Assembly: GCA_002840275.1 (NCBI GenBank) | Contig: PHAB01000003.1 | Location: forward strand, 1 to 64,000 | Direction of reading: 5' to 3' | DNA: 64,000 bases | DNA from: Firmicutes bacterium HGW-Firmicutes-14 | Lineage (GTDB): Bacteria > Bacillota > Thermincolia > Thermincolales > UBA2595 | Shown: piece after piece, positions 33,353 through 42,474 of the stretch | Layout of the letters: every line of letters starts with the position of its first letter | Position numbering within the stretch: the first letter of the stretch is position 1 | Position numbers and translations under genes: made by a program | The notes under the pieces: model-generated | What the model was told of the DNA's origin: nothing | Databases searched by the model: none | The model's input: only the letters and a program-made list of their open reading frames with translations

Positions 33353-33802
33353 TTGTCATCTGTGGGCAATAAGAAATATTATATTGTATCCCATGATATC
33401 CTGCCTGAATCGATCAAGAAAACAGCTGAGGTCAAAGAACTTCTGGCCCGGGGAGATGTACTCACAGTGAACAAGGCTGTCCGGGAAATAGGACTGAGCA
33501 AGAGCGCCTTTTATAAGTACCGGGATGGAGTGTTTCCTTTTTACAGGGCAGTTCATAAAAAAATAGTGACGGTTTCACTTCTGTTAGAGCACAAGGCAGG
33601 GGTATTGTCAACACTACTAAATACAATTGCGGCAGAGCAGGGCAGCATACTGACAATTAACCAGGGATTACCACTACAGGGTCTGGCCAATGCGACAATA
33701 TCAATAGATACAGCCGGGATGCAGGTTTCCGTTGATACTTTGTTAAAGGCTGTTACCCTGATCAAGGGAGTAAAAAAGGTGGAAATATTAGGGCAAACCT
33801 AA
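33353..33802 (+). CDS. ACT-domain regulator (PheB/YszB-like)
   Basis: 149 residues: N-terminal helix-turn-helix-like half (VNKAVREIGLSKSAFYKYRD) and C-terminal ACT domain (VSLLLEHKAGVLSTLLNTIA). These UPF0735/ThrR-type proteins sense amino acids and regulate threonine synthesis genes. TTG 33353 has GGGGTGG upstream. A GGCGGAT/ATCCGCC hairpin (33311-33328) sits in its leader. It heads the operon with hom and thrB, so threonine is the likely effector. Confidence 0.85.
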   Translation: MSSVGNKKYYIVSHDILPESIKKTAEVKELLARGDVLTVNKAVREIGLSKSAFYKYRDGVFPFYRAVHKKIVTVSLLLEHKAGVLSTLLNTIAAEQGSILTINQGLPLQGLANATISIDTAGMQVSVDTLLKAVTLIKGVKKVEILGQT

Positions 33803-33840
33803 GGGAATTATTATATAATCATACATAGGAGGGCATAACC

Positions 33841-35133
33841 ATGGGGAAAGAAAAAATTAATGTTGGATTATTGGGATGCGGCACTGTTGGTGGTGGGGTA
33901 TGGAAGGTCCTGGACATGAACAGGGAAATAATAAGAAAGCGGATTGGCATTGAGATTGCTGTCAAAAAGGTGCTGGAGAAGGATAAAGGAAAGGCAAAGG
34001 CCGCCGGTATCCCGGTATCAAAGATTACCGACCAGCCGGATGACATATTCAATGACAAGGACATAGACATCGTGGTCGAAGTTATTGGCGGGACTACCGT
34101 GGCCGGAGAGTTTCTAAAAAAAGCCATGAAGGCCGGGAAGAGTGTGGTCACGGCAAATAAAGACCTGTTGGCCCAGGATGGGCAGGAGCTTTTCCGGATT
34201 GCAGGGGAGAACAATGTGGACCTCCTTTTTGAAGCCAGTGTGGGAGGCGGAATTCCAATTATCAGGCCCCTCAAAGAATGTCTTGCCGCAAACAGGGTGG
34301 AAACCATATATGGTATTGTAAACGGGACTACCAATTATATGCTGACTAAAATGAGCGAAGAGGGAAGCAGTTATGCAGATATGCTTGCCGAGGCACAGCA
34401 AAAAGGTTATGCGGAAGCAGACCCGACTTCTGATGTGGAAGGATATGATTCAGCACGCAAACTGGCCATACTTTCATCTATTGCTTTCAATACCAGGGTA
34501 TCGTTCAAGGACGTTTTTATAGAAGGAATTACCAAAATCACTGCACGGGACATAATGTATGCCAAAGAGCTGAACTATACTGTCAAACTATTGGCTATCG
34601 GCAAGGAATTGGATGGCAGAATAGAAGTAAGGGTGCACCCCACCCTGATTTCCCAGAACCACCCTCTGGCAGCAGTAAACGATGTGTTTAACGCAATTTT
34701 TGTCAGAGGAAATGCTGTGGGAGATGTAATGTTTTACGGACGCGGCGCAGGGGAACTCCCCACTGCTTCTGCAGTTGTGGGGGATATAATTGATGCAGCC
34801 AGGAATAAGGTCAAGGGTATCAAAGGCAGGTTGGCATGCACCTGTTATGACAGTAAACCGATTAAAGACATAGGGGAAATCAGGACCAAATACTACGTGC
34901 GCATGAAAGTTCTCGACCGGCCCGGTGTCCTGGCGGCAATTGCCAGTGTTTTCGGCAACCAGGAAGTGAGCCTGGCTTCGGTCATACAAAAGAGGAATAT
35001 AGATAAAATTGCGGAAATTGTATGGGTAACCCATGATGTCCTGGAGAAAAACATCCAGGATGCCCTGAAAATAATCGGAGGGCTGTCCATAGTTGAGGAT
35101 ATCAGCAATGTTATCAGAGTAGAGGGCGAGTAG
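33841..35133 (+). CDS. hom: homoserine dehydrogenase
   Basis: 430-residue NAD(P)-dependent enzyme converting aspartate semialdehyde to homoserine. Nucleotide-binding GLLGCGTVGGGV, the catalytic region NGTTNYMLTKM and DPTSDVEGYDSARKL, and a C-terminal ACT domain (MKVLDRPGVLAAIASVFGN) for feedback by threonine. AGGAGGG precedes ATG 33841. Middle gene of the ACT-hom-thrB operon. Confidence 0.97.
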   Translation: MGKEKINVGLLGCGTVGGGVWKVLDMNREIIRKRIGIEIAVKKVLEKDKGKAKAAGIPVSKITDQPDDIFNDKDIDIVVEVIGGTTVAGEFLKKAMKAGKSVVTANKDLLAQDGQELFRIAGENNVDLLFEASVGGGIPIIRPLKECLAANRVETIYGIVNGTTNYMLTKMSEEGSSYADMLAEAQQKGYAEADPTSDVEGYDSARKLAILSSIAFNTRVSFKDVFIEGITKITARDIMYAKELNYTVKLLAIGKELDGRIEVRVHPTLISQNHPLAAVNDVFNAIFVRGNAVGDVMFYGRGAGELPTASAVVGDIIDAARNKVKGIKGRLACTCYDSKPIKDIGEIRTKYYVRMKVLDRPGVLAAIASVFGNQEVSLASVIQKRNIDKIAEIVWVTHDVLEKNIQDALKIIGGLSIVEDISNVIRVEGE

Positions 35134-35165
35134 AGGTTAATAAGAAATACAGCGGAGGGTAAAAA

Positions 35166-36071
35166 ATGGTTCGTGTTCAGGTTCCAGCGACTACTGCAAA
35201 TATGGGCCCGGGATTTGATACCCTGGGGATGGCATTAAAGCTTTATAATATCGTGGAAATGGAAGAAGCGGGACTCAATTTATATATTGATGTAGAAGGT
35301 GATGGCGCAGAGAGAATCCCCCGGGGCAGGTCAAATATTGTATATGTTGCCGCTGCCAGGGTATTTCAGATAACAGGGTATGAACCCCGGGGATTGAGGA
35401 TAAAGATTACCAATAATATTCCGCTGGCAAGGGGGCTGGGGAGCAGTGCCTCTGCCATTATAGGGGGCCTTGTGGCAGCAAATATCCTTTCAGGGAATAA
35501 ACTGACGGAAAATGAACTTCTGAATCTGGCTGCCAATATTGAAGGCCATCCTGATAATGTGGCTCCGGCTTTGCTGGGAGGTATTGTGGTTACTGTGAAG
35601 GATGATGATGAGATTCAGTTTGTAAAAATAGAACCACCGGCCAAACTAAGGTGTGTGGTGGCGATTCCTGATTTCCCACTGCAGACAAAGGCTGCCCGGG
35701 AGGTTTTGCCACAGGCTGTTACAATATCAGATGCAGTTTTTAATATCAGCAGAACAGCTTTGCTGGTAGCAGCTTTGATGAAACAGGATTTTAATCTTCT
35801 TACGGTTGCGATGGATGATAAAATTCACCAGCCATACAGGTCAAACCTGGTCCCCGGTATGAAAAAGGTATTTGCTGCGGCCAGGCTGGCCGGGGCCAGA
35901 GGTGTTGCCTTAAGTGGCGCCGGTCCAACCCTGATAGCGTTCTGTGATGAAAATACAGGGTTCATAGCCAAAGTGATGAAAGAGACCTTTTCCCAGAGCG
36001 GGTTACAGGTAAAAGTTCTGGAACTGGAACCTAACCCGGTCGGTGCGGTGGCCCTGGAGGTAATGAAATAA
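35166..36071 (+). CDS. thrB: homoserine kinase
   Basis: 301-residue GHMP kinase that phosphorylates homoserine for threonine synthesis. Motif 1 VPATTANMGPGFDTLGMA, motif 2 PLARGLGSSASAIIGG, motif 3 GVALSGAGPTLIAF are all present. GGAGGG is upstream of ATG 35166, 32 bases after hom. thrC is not in this window. Confidence 0.97.
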   Translation: MVRVQVPATTANMGPGFDTLGMALKLYNIVEMEEAGLNLYIDVEGDGAERIPRGRSNIVYVAAARVFQITGYEPRGLRIKITNNIPLARGLGSSASAIIGGLVAANILSGNKLTENELLNLAANIEGHPDNVAPALLGGIVVTVKDDDEIQFVKIEPPAKLRCVVAIPDFPLQTKAAREVLPQAVTISDAVFNISRTALLVAALMKQDFNLLTVAMDDKIHQPYRSNLVPGMKKVFAAARLAGARGVALSGAGPTLIAFCDENTGFIAKVMKETFSQSGLQVKVLELEPNPVGAVALEVMK

Positions 36072-36073
36072 GT

Positions 36074-36119
36074 AAGGCAACAATAAATAATCCGCTAGGG
36101 AAATATTTATCGTTGCCTT
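36074..36119. terminator. hairpin after thrB
   Basis: AAGGCAAC-aATAAATA pairs with TATTTATc-GTTGCCTT, giving a 15-bp stem with one mismatch. It lies between two convergent genes and may serve both. Confidence 0.75.
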
Positions 36120-36147
36120 CAAATCGAGGTAATCCTTTATGAGGCTG

Positions 36148-37449
36148 TTATGCCGAGCGGCTTACAGCGCTTCCTGTACTGGATTGTTTTATATTGAAGG
36201 CATCCATAAGGACTTTAACCAGTTCAGGGTCAAACTGGGTACCGGCACCGGCAATCAGCTCCTGGATGGCTTTTTCTTCTGTAAAAGGGATCCTGTAAAT
36301 CCGCTTTGAGGACATAGCATCAAGGGCATCCGCTATTGCAATAATCCGGGAATGAAGGGGAATTTCTTTGCCTCTCAGGCCCATAGGGTATCCTGATCCA
36401 TCGTACCGTTCGTGGTGATAAAGGATGGATGGACCGATGTTTTTGAGAGAATCAATTGAAGACACTATTGTGGCCCCGATTTCGGGGTGTTTTTTTATAC
36501 AGTTAAAGTCATCATGACAGAGGCTCAGGGGATTGTTAAGGATACCTTCGCTGATGCCAATTTTACCAATATCATGAAGAATTGCGCCGTAATAAAGTTT
36601 GGCCAAATCTTCTTCAGGCAAACCGAGTTTTTGACCGATAACCATCGCATATTCAGTGACCCTGTCAGAATGACCGCGGGTATAAATGTCTTTGGCCTCG
36701 AGAGAATTGATTAAAGCCCTCAAGGCATCCTGGTGACCTTTCTCCCTTATTCTGTTCTTCTCCTGATCAGAGGCCAGCAGGTCAGATATGATTTTTCTGT
36801 GAAGTGTTGATATCATCAGGTAAAAGTAGATAACCACAAGGGACGGTATGACCGCCAGGAGAAATGGGCTGGGTTCGCCTGGGTGGAACAAATTATAAAC
36901 CTGTATTCCGTGTTTTATAATTAATAAGGATGTTGCAATTATAAGGCCGCGCTTTATACTTAGATTAAACCTGGAAACAGTCAGGACAGTGAAAACAAGG
37001 AGACCTAAATTCCAGACCTGAAAAAGCAGATCTCCCCAAAAACCAAACGAGAATGCGGCTCCTTCAAAATACCAGGCCAGACATACGGAAGCTGTAAGGG
37101 TGAACAAAGCTATAAAGTTTGACCGGATAAACCTGGAACTAAAAGATGCCTTGACAGTAACGAAGGCCGCAGCTATATATATGTAACCGGCGGTTCGCAG
37201 TAGATGGTTAATCAGCGGGACAGCTATGCTGTATGATGTCTGGCTTGACCACAGCGCATAAAGAGATACAGTGGTCTCAGCAACTATCTTGATTAACATG
37301 ATACCAAAACCCAGAGCCAGATATTTATAGGTGACTCTGTTGTTTCTGTGCCACTCGATAATAGCCATCCGGGCCAGTATAAGGGCGATTATAAATGAAA
37401 ATGCCGTGAGGTATAAGCGGTATACCTGTGGGTCAAAACCGTTGAACAT
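36148..37449 (-). CDS. membrane-anchored HD-GYP cyclic-di-GMP phosphodiesterase
   Basis: 433 residues. The N-terminal 220 residues form a seven- or eight-helix membrane sensor of MASE type; a short coiled linker (ASDQEKNRIREKGHQDAL) leads to an HD-GYP domain: GHSDRVTEYA, GAILHDIGKIGI (HD), HPEIGATIV and HHERYDGSGYPMGL (the GYP signature). It degrades cyclic di-GMP. Family members with membrane domains sense unknown extracellular or membrane signals. Confidence 0.93.
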   Translation of the reverse strand: MFNGFDPQVYRLYLTAFSFIIALILARMAIIEWHRNNRVTYKYLALGFGIMLIKIVAETTVSLYALWSSQTSYSIAVPLINHLLRTAGYIYIAAAFVTVKASFSSRFIRSNFIALFTLTASVCLAWYFEGAAFSFGFWGDLLFQVWNLGLLVFTVLTVSRFNLSIKRGLIIATSLLIIKHGIQVYNLFHPGEPSPFLLAVIPSLVVIYFYLMISTLHRKIISDLLASDQEKNRIREKGHQDALRALINSLEAKDIYTRGHSDRVTEYAMVIGQKLGLPEEDLAKLYYGAILHDIGKIGISEGILNNPLSLCHDDFNCIKKHPEIGATIVSSIDSLKNIGPSILYHHERYDGSGYPMGLRGKEIPLHSRIIAIADALDAMSSKRIYRIPFTEEKAIQELIAGAGTQFDPELVKVLMDAFNIKQSSTGSAVSRSA

Positions 37450-37695
37450 AATAGATACCTCCGGTACTTTATAAGAAGGAATGAGAAGGACCTGATTTGC
37501 CTAAATATTCATATAATTTAGTATTCGACGCCAGGTCGTTTTATCCTTCCTAATATTGATGAAAAAAAGTAAAAAAGACAGAAATTTGAGAAAAAGATAA
37601 TTTTGGACACCCCAGGAAAAAGCATAAAACTTTCTATCATTGGTACAAGATGTCCCTTGCAAATTGATAATTAATAGTTTATAATACTTAAGTGT

Positions 37696-37772
37696 CGGGG
37701 CGTAGCTCAGTTTGGTAGAGCGCTACCTTGGGGTGGTAGAGGCCGCACGTTCAAATCGTGTCGCTCCGACCA
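37696..37772 (+). tRNA. tRNA-Pro (anticodon GGG)
   Basis: Cloverleaf of 77 bases with encoded CCA: acceptor CGGGGCG/CGCTCCG with one G-T pair, anticodon stem ctacc/ggtag with loop TTGGGGT (anticodon GGG), and T-loop GTTCAAATC. The 3' 45 bases are repeated at 53967, where a mobile element ends. The element thus enters the tRNA gene without destroying it. Confidence 0.95.
37728..37772 (+). repeat. attL (45-bp direct repeat)
   Basis: Starts ttggggtggtagaggccgca and ends at the tRNA CCA; identical to 53967-54011. It covers the anticodon loop to the 3' end of tRNA-Pro, a usual target of tyrosine integrases. Confidence 0.95.
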
Positions 37773-37817
37773 GTTAAGAGTAGGAGTCGCGAAACTGGCA
37801 CTTAAACATAGAGGCGA

Positions 37818-37839
37818 TTTTACCACATAAAATACCACA
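37818..37839 (+). promoter_or_regulatory. integrase arm-type site, left copy
   Basis: TTTTACCACATAAAATACCA (with two more bases) contains two TACCACA-like units and recurs exactly at 53828-53849 near attR. Such pairs bind the N-terminal domain of tyrosine integrases. Confidence 0.6.
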
Positions 37840-37846
37840 ACCAGCA

Positions 37847-37875
37847 AAAAACCTAGTCAAAAAGGCTAGGTTTTT
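37847..37875 (-). terminator. terminator of the integrase gene
   Basis: AAAAACCTAG pairs with CTAGGTTTTT; on the minus strand it follows the integrase stop and continues into T residues. Confidence 0.85.
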
Positions 37876-37888
37876 ATTACTTTCTGGA

Positions 37889-39073
37889 CTAGTTTGAAAT
37901 TATTGCCTGTAGAAGTTCTACGGCTTTTTTCTTGTCTTCTATGTCTACATGCGTATAGGTTTGGAGGGTGGTTCGTATATCCGCATGGCCCATTAATATT
38001 TGCAGGTATTTAGGGTTGACTCCTTGCTTTGCCAGCATTGTTCCGAATCCGTGACGTAACGAATGGACCGTTAGTTCCTGTCTGAGGCCAGCCCTTTTGA
38101 TTATGCGTTTATGGATTTTTAAAAACGTCCGGGGGTCAACCGGCTGCCCCAGTTCATTTGTAAATACTAAATCGGTGTTGTTATATGCGGAGCCTAGTTT
38201 TAACTTCTCCTGGGCTTGTCTGGCCCGGTATGCTTTTAATTCCTGAACCACTATCGGTAAAAGCGGTACTTCACGTTGACCGCTTGCGGTTTTTGGTTCT
38301 GAGAACACTAGGGCCGTTTTTCCTGGCTCAATTTCTATTCTGCCAAGGCTTTCGCTAACGGTCAGTATGTTGGTATCAAAGTTTATTCGCGGCCAACGAA
38401 CGGCCAAGGTTTCACCCTTCCTTAATCCGCTTGTGATATCTAGCAGAAAAGCCGCATAAAGCCTCTCTGTTTTGGCTGATTCAAGATATTTGTGCATTTC
38501 CTTTTCTGTCATAGGCGGTATCTCTTTATATGTAACCGTGGGCCTGGACGTATACTGGGCAGGGTTGTTTAATATTAACCGTTTGCCCTTGCTGTCTGTT
38601 TGCCTGACGGCCTGTTTTAAAGCACCGTTAATTATCTGATGGAGTATTGCTATAACACTGCTGGATAAGGTTTCAGATTTGGTATTGTAAAACTTCTGGA
38701 TTTCTTCCGTAGAAATTACTTGCAGCCTAATAGGTCCAAGGTCAGGCAGGATATGCTTTCGAAAATTGGTTATATACTTGGCATAGGTGCTCATCTTTAC
38801 TTTGGGCTTGACATACAAGTCTAACCAACGGGCCACCCATTCACCGAAAGTGGTTTTGTCTGGATCAACATGGGTTCCGGTCTTGACCTCCATAAGGAAG
38901 TTATCCCGTTTCTCTTTAACTTCGCCCTGACTTTTACCATAGAATGATTTGCGTTGCAGTTTGCCCGTTAAGGGGTCTGCGCCGATTGATACAATGGCTT
39001 CCCAAGTTCCGTCTTTACGTTGCCGGATAGTTCCTTCACCTCTAGCCCTGCGTTTACCTGATTTCTTTGCCAT
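37889..39073 (-). CDS. int: tyrosine site-specific integrase
   Basis: 394-residue phage-type integrase. N-terminal arm-binding segment (GEGTIRQRKDGTWEAIVSIG), SAM-like core-binding domain (TFGEWVARWLDLYVKP) and catalytic domain with Arg in TSGLRKGE, HSLRHGFG (HxxR), LMGHADI and the Tyr nucleophile in LQTYTHVD. GGAGG precedes ATG 39073. It is located next to attL, as usual. Its start overlaps the end of the upstream gene by 20 bases. Confidence 0.96.
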   Translation of the reverse strand: MAKKSGKRRARGEGTIRQRKDGTWEAIVSIGADPLTGKLQRKSFYGKSQGEVKEKRDNFLMEVKTGTHVDPDKTTFGEWVARWLDLYVKPKVKMSTYAKYITNFRKHILPDLGPIRLQVISTEEIQKFYNTKSETLSSSVIAILHQIINGALKQAVRQTDSKGKRLILNNPAQYTSRPTVTYKEIPPMTEKEMHKYLESAKTERLYAAFLLDITSGLRKGETLAVRWPRINFDTNILTVSESLGRIEIEPGKTALVFSEPKTASGQREVPLLPIVVQELKAYRARQAQEKLKLGSAYNNTDLVFTNELGQPVDPRTFLKIHKRIIKRAGLRQELTVHSLRHGFGTMLAKQGVNPKYLQILMGHADIRTTLQTYTHVDIEDKKKAVELLQAIISN

Positions 39074-40238
39074 TATAAGGACCTCCTTTATTCTGCCGGG
39101 GATGTTTCCCTGGCTTTTTTCTTTGTTCTAAATATTTTTCGATTTGATTAATAAGGTTTTCTTTTGTTTTAAAATGTTGTCTATAATCAAAGGGTTTATA
39201 CAACAATTTGCCTGTTAAGGGGTCCCGACCGTTTGATAAGTCTTTCACTGCTTTGTACTCGTCGGTGGTGATTTCTCCACGGTTTTTTCTTCCCCTATAC
39301 ATCGCTAAAACAGTTTGTTTAAAATTCACGCGTCTATAACAGGCGGGTGTATACCAAGCGTTGCCTTCTGAATTTATAGGTGCATTGTTACCACAGCCGC
39401 AGTCACATGTTCGAAATTCTTGATGGCCGGCAATAGCCTCAAGCAGGGCGTGAGTATAAATATCTTCTGGCACAATACTGATGTTTGTGATGGTAACCTT
39501 TTTATCTGTTTTTTTACTTGGTCTGGAATTAAACTGGGCTACATATTTAAGCTTTCTGTTTAGTATAAGGTTAATGTTTTGGATAGTTGTTTTCTTGGCC
39601 CAGGCTGTTAATTTCTCTTTGTCGCTTGTAACCGGTGGGGATTTAGCAATAAAGGTAAAATTGTAGCCGTCCCTTTCAGTCTGTTCCTTTGAATATGGGG
39701 CAAAGAAGGCTTTTCCCCATTTATGGAAAGGATGCACCTCTATGATATTCCAATATCCTTTGTGATTAGGATGATTATTCTGTGCTCGTCTTAATGGTTT
39801 AAGCAAGTAATCGTTAATTGTGTCTGTCCCTTCTGGTATGACTAGTACGGAAGCATTAAAAAGTACGACTGTGAGAAAAAAAACATATATATATCCCTGG
39901 AGTTCCCGAAGTGATACTTCTTTCTTTTTTATAATAGGTCCAAAAATTATGAAGAAATCCCGGATCACATCCAACTGTTCCTTTTCGTCTTTTGCGGCCA
40001 ATAAATCTAAAACAAACTTTGTAACACAAAAACGAACATCATCTATTCTGACATGTCCTTGTTTCGGCTCCCATATTACCCACGGCTCAAATAAAGGTTG
40101 AGACTTTATGCCAATGACTTTGCATATCATATCTGCTTCACGTTGCCGTTCATCGGGGGCAGGACGTTCTTCTATTGTGACATTACATTTAGGGTTGTTC
40201 CTTGCAGGTTTGACCGCTAAAGCTATATGTTTTAACAA
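39054..40238 (-). CDS. Cys-rich hypothetical protein of the element
   Basis: 394 residues if started at TTG 40238, which has GAGGTG ten bases upstream. Near the C-terminus is a zinc-finger-like cluster: CDCGCGNNAPINSEGNAWYT then PACYRRVNFKQ. Proteins with a C-x-C-x(n)-Y-x3-CYRR ending are common near integrases and of unknown function. The preceding half is helical. It is translationally coupled to int. A role in controlling integration or in exclusion is possible but not shown. Confidence 0.6.
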   Translation of the reverse strand: MLKHIALAVKPARNNPKCNVTIEERPAPDERQREADMICKVIGIKSQPLFEPWVIWEPKQGHVRIDDVRFCVTKFVLDLLAAKDEKEQLDVIRDFFIIFGPIIKKKEVSLRELQGYIYVFFLTVVLFNASVLVIPEGTDTINDYLLKPLRRAQNNHPNHKGYWNIIEVHPFHKWGKAFFAPYSKEQTERDGYNFTFIAKSPPVTSDKEKLTAWAKKTTIQNINLILNRKLKYVAQFNSRPSKKTDKKVTITNISIVPEDIYTHALLEAIAGHQEFRTCDCGCGNNAPINSEGNAWYTPACYRRVNFKQTVLAMYRGRKNRGEITTDEYKAVKDLSNGRDPLTGKLLYKPFDYRQHFKTKENLINQIEKYLEQRKKPGKHPRQNKGGPYNGKEIR

Positions 40239-40296
40239 TATATATTTACACCTCGTTTTGTAGTTTTGTAATATTCGTATGTGTTCGTATGCAACG

Positions 40297-40330
40297 TTGA
40301 TATTAATAAAAGTATAGCATAAAATATCAA
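40297..40330. promoter_or_regulatory. operator candidate between divergent genes
   Basis: TTGATATT (40297-40304) and AATATCAA (40323-40330) form an inverted repeat with an 18-bp gap in the divergent promoter region. Just beside it TTCGTATG occurs twice, ten bases apart (40274, 40284). Likely bound by the small HTH protein encoded next. Confidence 0.5.
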
Positions 40331-40376
40331 TAGCAACAATAGAAAAATTGAAATTTGATTTGAAAGGGTGAAGAAA

Positions 40377-40592
40377 ATGACGAACAGAAACACTGACGTT
40401 CGCAGAGCAATCAATGAAGCTCGTGAGAAAAACATAAAGCAATGGATGATAGCAGAAAAATTCGGAGTGTCAGATAGCAGATTTTCAGTTTTGCTGAGAC
40501 AAGAATTATCTAAAACTGCTAAAAACCGGATTTTTGCTATTATAAAAGACTTAGAAGAAGAATTAGCTGACGAGCTGCCGGAGGTTGTTTGA
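40377..40592 (+). CDS. Cro/repressor-like HTH protein
   Basis: 71 residues with a helix-turn-helix (REKNIKQWMIAEKFGVSDSR, then FSVLLRQELS). It resembles small phage regulators. ATG 40377 with GAAAGGG upstream is preferred to GTG 40368. It is divergent from the Cys-rich/int pair, so it probably controls the switch between integration functions and replication. Confidence 0.7.
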   Translation: MTNRNTDVRRAINEAREKNIKQWMIAEKFGVSDSRFSVLLRQELSKTAKNRIFAIIKDLEEELADELPEVV

Positions 40593-40593
40593 A

Positions 40594-40794
40594 GTGAAAA
40601 ACGCAAACTGGGAAGACCTGCCGTTGCTTCTTACACCCACAACAATTTGGTCGCTATTTAAAGGTGTTATTGGCCGCGATAATGTTTACGCCTGGTTTAA
40701 AAGGCCGGATTTTCCTGCCGTGAAGGCCGGAAAGCGGCTAATAGTATCGCGTGACGCGTTTAAAAAGTGGTTGGAGCAGAATAATGTTGCTTAA
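40594..40794 (+). CDS. excisionase-like DNA-binding protein
   Basis: 66 residues: LLLTPTTIWSLFKGVIG, VYAWFKRPDFPAVKAGKRLI and VSRDAFKKWLEQ give the winged HTH of the Xis/MerR-like type (helix_turn_helix_17). GTG 40594 follows GGAGG. It would bend attachment-site DNA and direct Int to excise the element. Confidence 0.65.
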   Translation: MKNANWEDLPLLLTPTTIWSLFKGVIGRDNVYAWFKRPDFPAVKAGKRLIVSRDAFKKWLEQNNVA

Positions 40795-41155
40795 CTCAAT
40801 CTTGAAAACGAGGTGGCTTTTAGCCGGGACTCGTGATAATGGGGGTGGCGTTTTGGGGTGCTCTCGTGCCCGTAGACAGCGACAGCGTGGCTTTCAAAAA
40901 GAAAACAGAAAACAAAGAGCTATTCAACGTGTTGATGAACAGATTAAATTGCTAACCGAAAAGAAACTACAAAACCAAGGACCCCAACAGTTGTTAGACC
41001 GTAGGAACGATTTTGGAGTTATAGACCTTACCCCTTTTAATGCAGTAAGAGCAATCAAAGGTTTAACAACAATACATCCTAGTAATTGGCCTAGCGGGTT
41101 GTATGCTAAGCAAAAACAAAATCCCCCGGCTGGCACCGGAGGAATAAAGAGGTGA
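40784..41155 (+). CDS. small basic hypothetical protein
   Basis: 123 residues, strongly basic N-terminal half (CSRARRQRQRGFQKENRKQR) then a short helix (RVDEQIKLLTEKKLQN) and a Pro-rich end. ATG 40784 overlaps the Xis-like stop and has GGAG upstream. No family recognised. Confidence 0.45.
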   Translation: MLLNSILKTRWLLAGTRDNGGGVLGCSRARRQRQRGFQKENRKQRAIQRVDEQIKLLTEKKLQNQGPQQLLDRRNDFGVIDLTPFNAVRAIKGLTTIHPSNWPSGLYAKQKQNPPAGTGGIKR

Positions 41156-41160
41156 AACTT

Positions 41161-41517
41161 ATGAAAGATATCCCATTGACTGTAAATTTCAAGGGTAAAC
41201 AAGTTGTGGCTGGCAACTTGCTACCGGACGGAACTTTTAAAAAGACTGTGGCACGAAAGCAGAAACTGTTTGCCTTGGATGCTTACGGGCTTGACCCCGA
41301 GTACATGCACCCCGCTTTTGACCTGGGTTGCAAGATTATAGAGCTTAGAGAAAAAGATACAAATGATGTTTACCGGATTAGCGCAGACAAGTTTAAGCAG
41401 TACGCTGTTAAACGTGCCCTCGGTAAGTTCAAACCTCGGCTATACTGCCCGATGAAATATTGGGATCAGATTAACCGTAAACCCGAACCGCGACAAGGGC
41501 AACTTGCTTTTCTGTAA
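41161..41517 (+). CDS. hypothetical protein of the element
   Basis: 118 residues (MKDIPLTVNFKGKQVVAGNL at the start). The protein combines a beta-rich start with a basic C-terminal half (KFKQYAVKRALGKFKPRLYC). ATG 41161 has AGAGGTG upstream; GTG 41152 is an alternative. No domain recognised. Its position before the replication-type protein suggests a replication or regulatory role. Confidence 0.5.
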   Translation: MKDIPLTVNFKGKQVVAGNLLPDGTFKKTVARKQKLFALDAYGLDPEYMHPAFDLGCKIIELREKDTNDVYRISADKFKQYAVKRALGKFKPRLYCPMKYWDQINRKPEPRQGQLAFL

Positions 41518-41688
41518 GTGTAGCATAATTTAACAAGTTAATCAATAATGAGGACCCCGGATGAACCTGGGGTTATTTTATTTGAATCAAAATTTGGGGT
41601 TGTCCCGGCGGGGACGTAAAAGAGTTGCCGGCCCGCTCCCGGTAACTCTCCCCCCAAATTATTAAACACCGGGCGGGGGTGAATATAA

Positions 41689-42135
41689 ATGGGCAGACAA
41701 AGCAAAGAACAATGGCAGTTTAAAACATTTGAAAGCAGAACAAAGACAGCTAAGCACTTAAGAATAACTAACAATATGATTGAATCTCCTGCTTGGCAAA
41801 ACCTGAGCTGCTATGCTATAACGGTTTATGTTCACATGAAAGCAAAATATAATTTCAGCAATCAGGACGATATAAGTATGACATATGAAGAAGCAAAAAA
41901 ACTTATGGCTAAAGCTACTTTTAGTAAAGCGATAGATGAATTAATCGAAACGGGCTTTATTCAGCTTATAAGACAATCCTGGACCGCAAGACAGCCAAAC
42001 ATATATAGCTTTTCTGAAATGTGGCAGCAATATGGTACGGATAATTTCAAGATACAAAAACGGCGAAAACGTGATTCAGAATTTAATAAGCCGAAACCGA
42101 AAACAGGCATGAAACAAAGAAGCAGGGCACCTTAA
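41689..42135 (+). CDS. winged-helix protein, probable replication initiator or regulator
   Basis: 148 residues, with an initiator-like winged-helix region (LRITNNMIESPAWQNLSCYA; SMTYEEAKKLMAKATFSKAI; DELIETGFIQLIRQSWTARQ) and a basic tail. It is followed immediately by repeated TCATATATGAAC sites, the arrangement of an initiator with its iterons or of a repressor with its operators. A hairpin-rich leader (GAGTTGCCGG/CCGGTAACTC, 41630-41656) precedes it. GGGGGTG is the ribosome site. Confidence 0.65.
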   Translation: MGRQSKEQWQFKTFESRTKTAKHLRITNNMIESPAWQNLSCYAITVYVHMKAKYNFSNQDDISMTYEEAKKLMAKATFSKAIDELIETGFIQLIRQSWTARQPNIYSFSEMWQQYGTDNFKIQKRRKRDSEFNKPKPKTGMKQRSRAP

Positions 42136-42150
42136 AAAACATTTTGGCTA

Positions 42151-42332
42151 GGTCATATATGAACTCTAACAAGGTCATATATGAACTCTAAACCCTGTTT
42201 TTTATGCAAATAACCAAAAAATACAGTTCATATATGAACACTAAAAAAATACCGACAAATCCAGTTACAACAAAAGCCAAAGCCCATTTTTTACATGAAA
42301 AATAACCTACTTTTTAGAGTTCATATTTGACC
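42151..42332 (+). repeat. iterons, candidate replication origin
   Basis: GGTCATATATGAACTCTAA occurs at 42151-42169 and again at 42173-42191, 22 bp apart (about two helix turns). A palindromic version GTTCATATATGAAC is at 42226-42239 and an inverted copy TTAGAGTTCATATTTGACC at 42314-42332. The DNA between is AT-rich with A and T tracts. This fits an iteron origin next to its initiator gene, or an operator array. Confidence 0.7.
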
Positions 42333-42474
42333 ATCCTTTATATATATACCATACCTAATAATGAATTTAAACAGGCACATTCAAGAGTGAATTATTTTAT
42401 ATAAGGGTAAAAAAACGAAAATGGCCGCAATAGTCCTGAAAATATGCAAATCTAAAATAGAGAGGGTTGGTAAT

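Noticed and set aside
37889-39073. Integrase at 37889 as the missing integron integrase
   Set aside because: It lies beside the tRNA-Pro att site, has an arm-binding N-terminus and no evidence of the IntI-specific insertion; it belongs to the mobile element.
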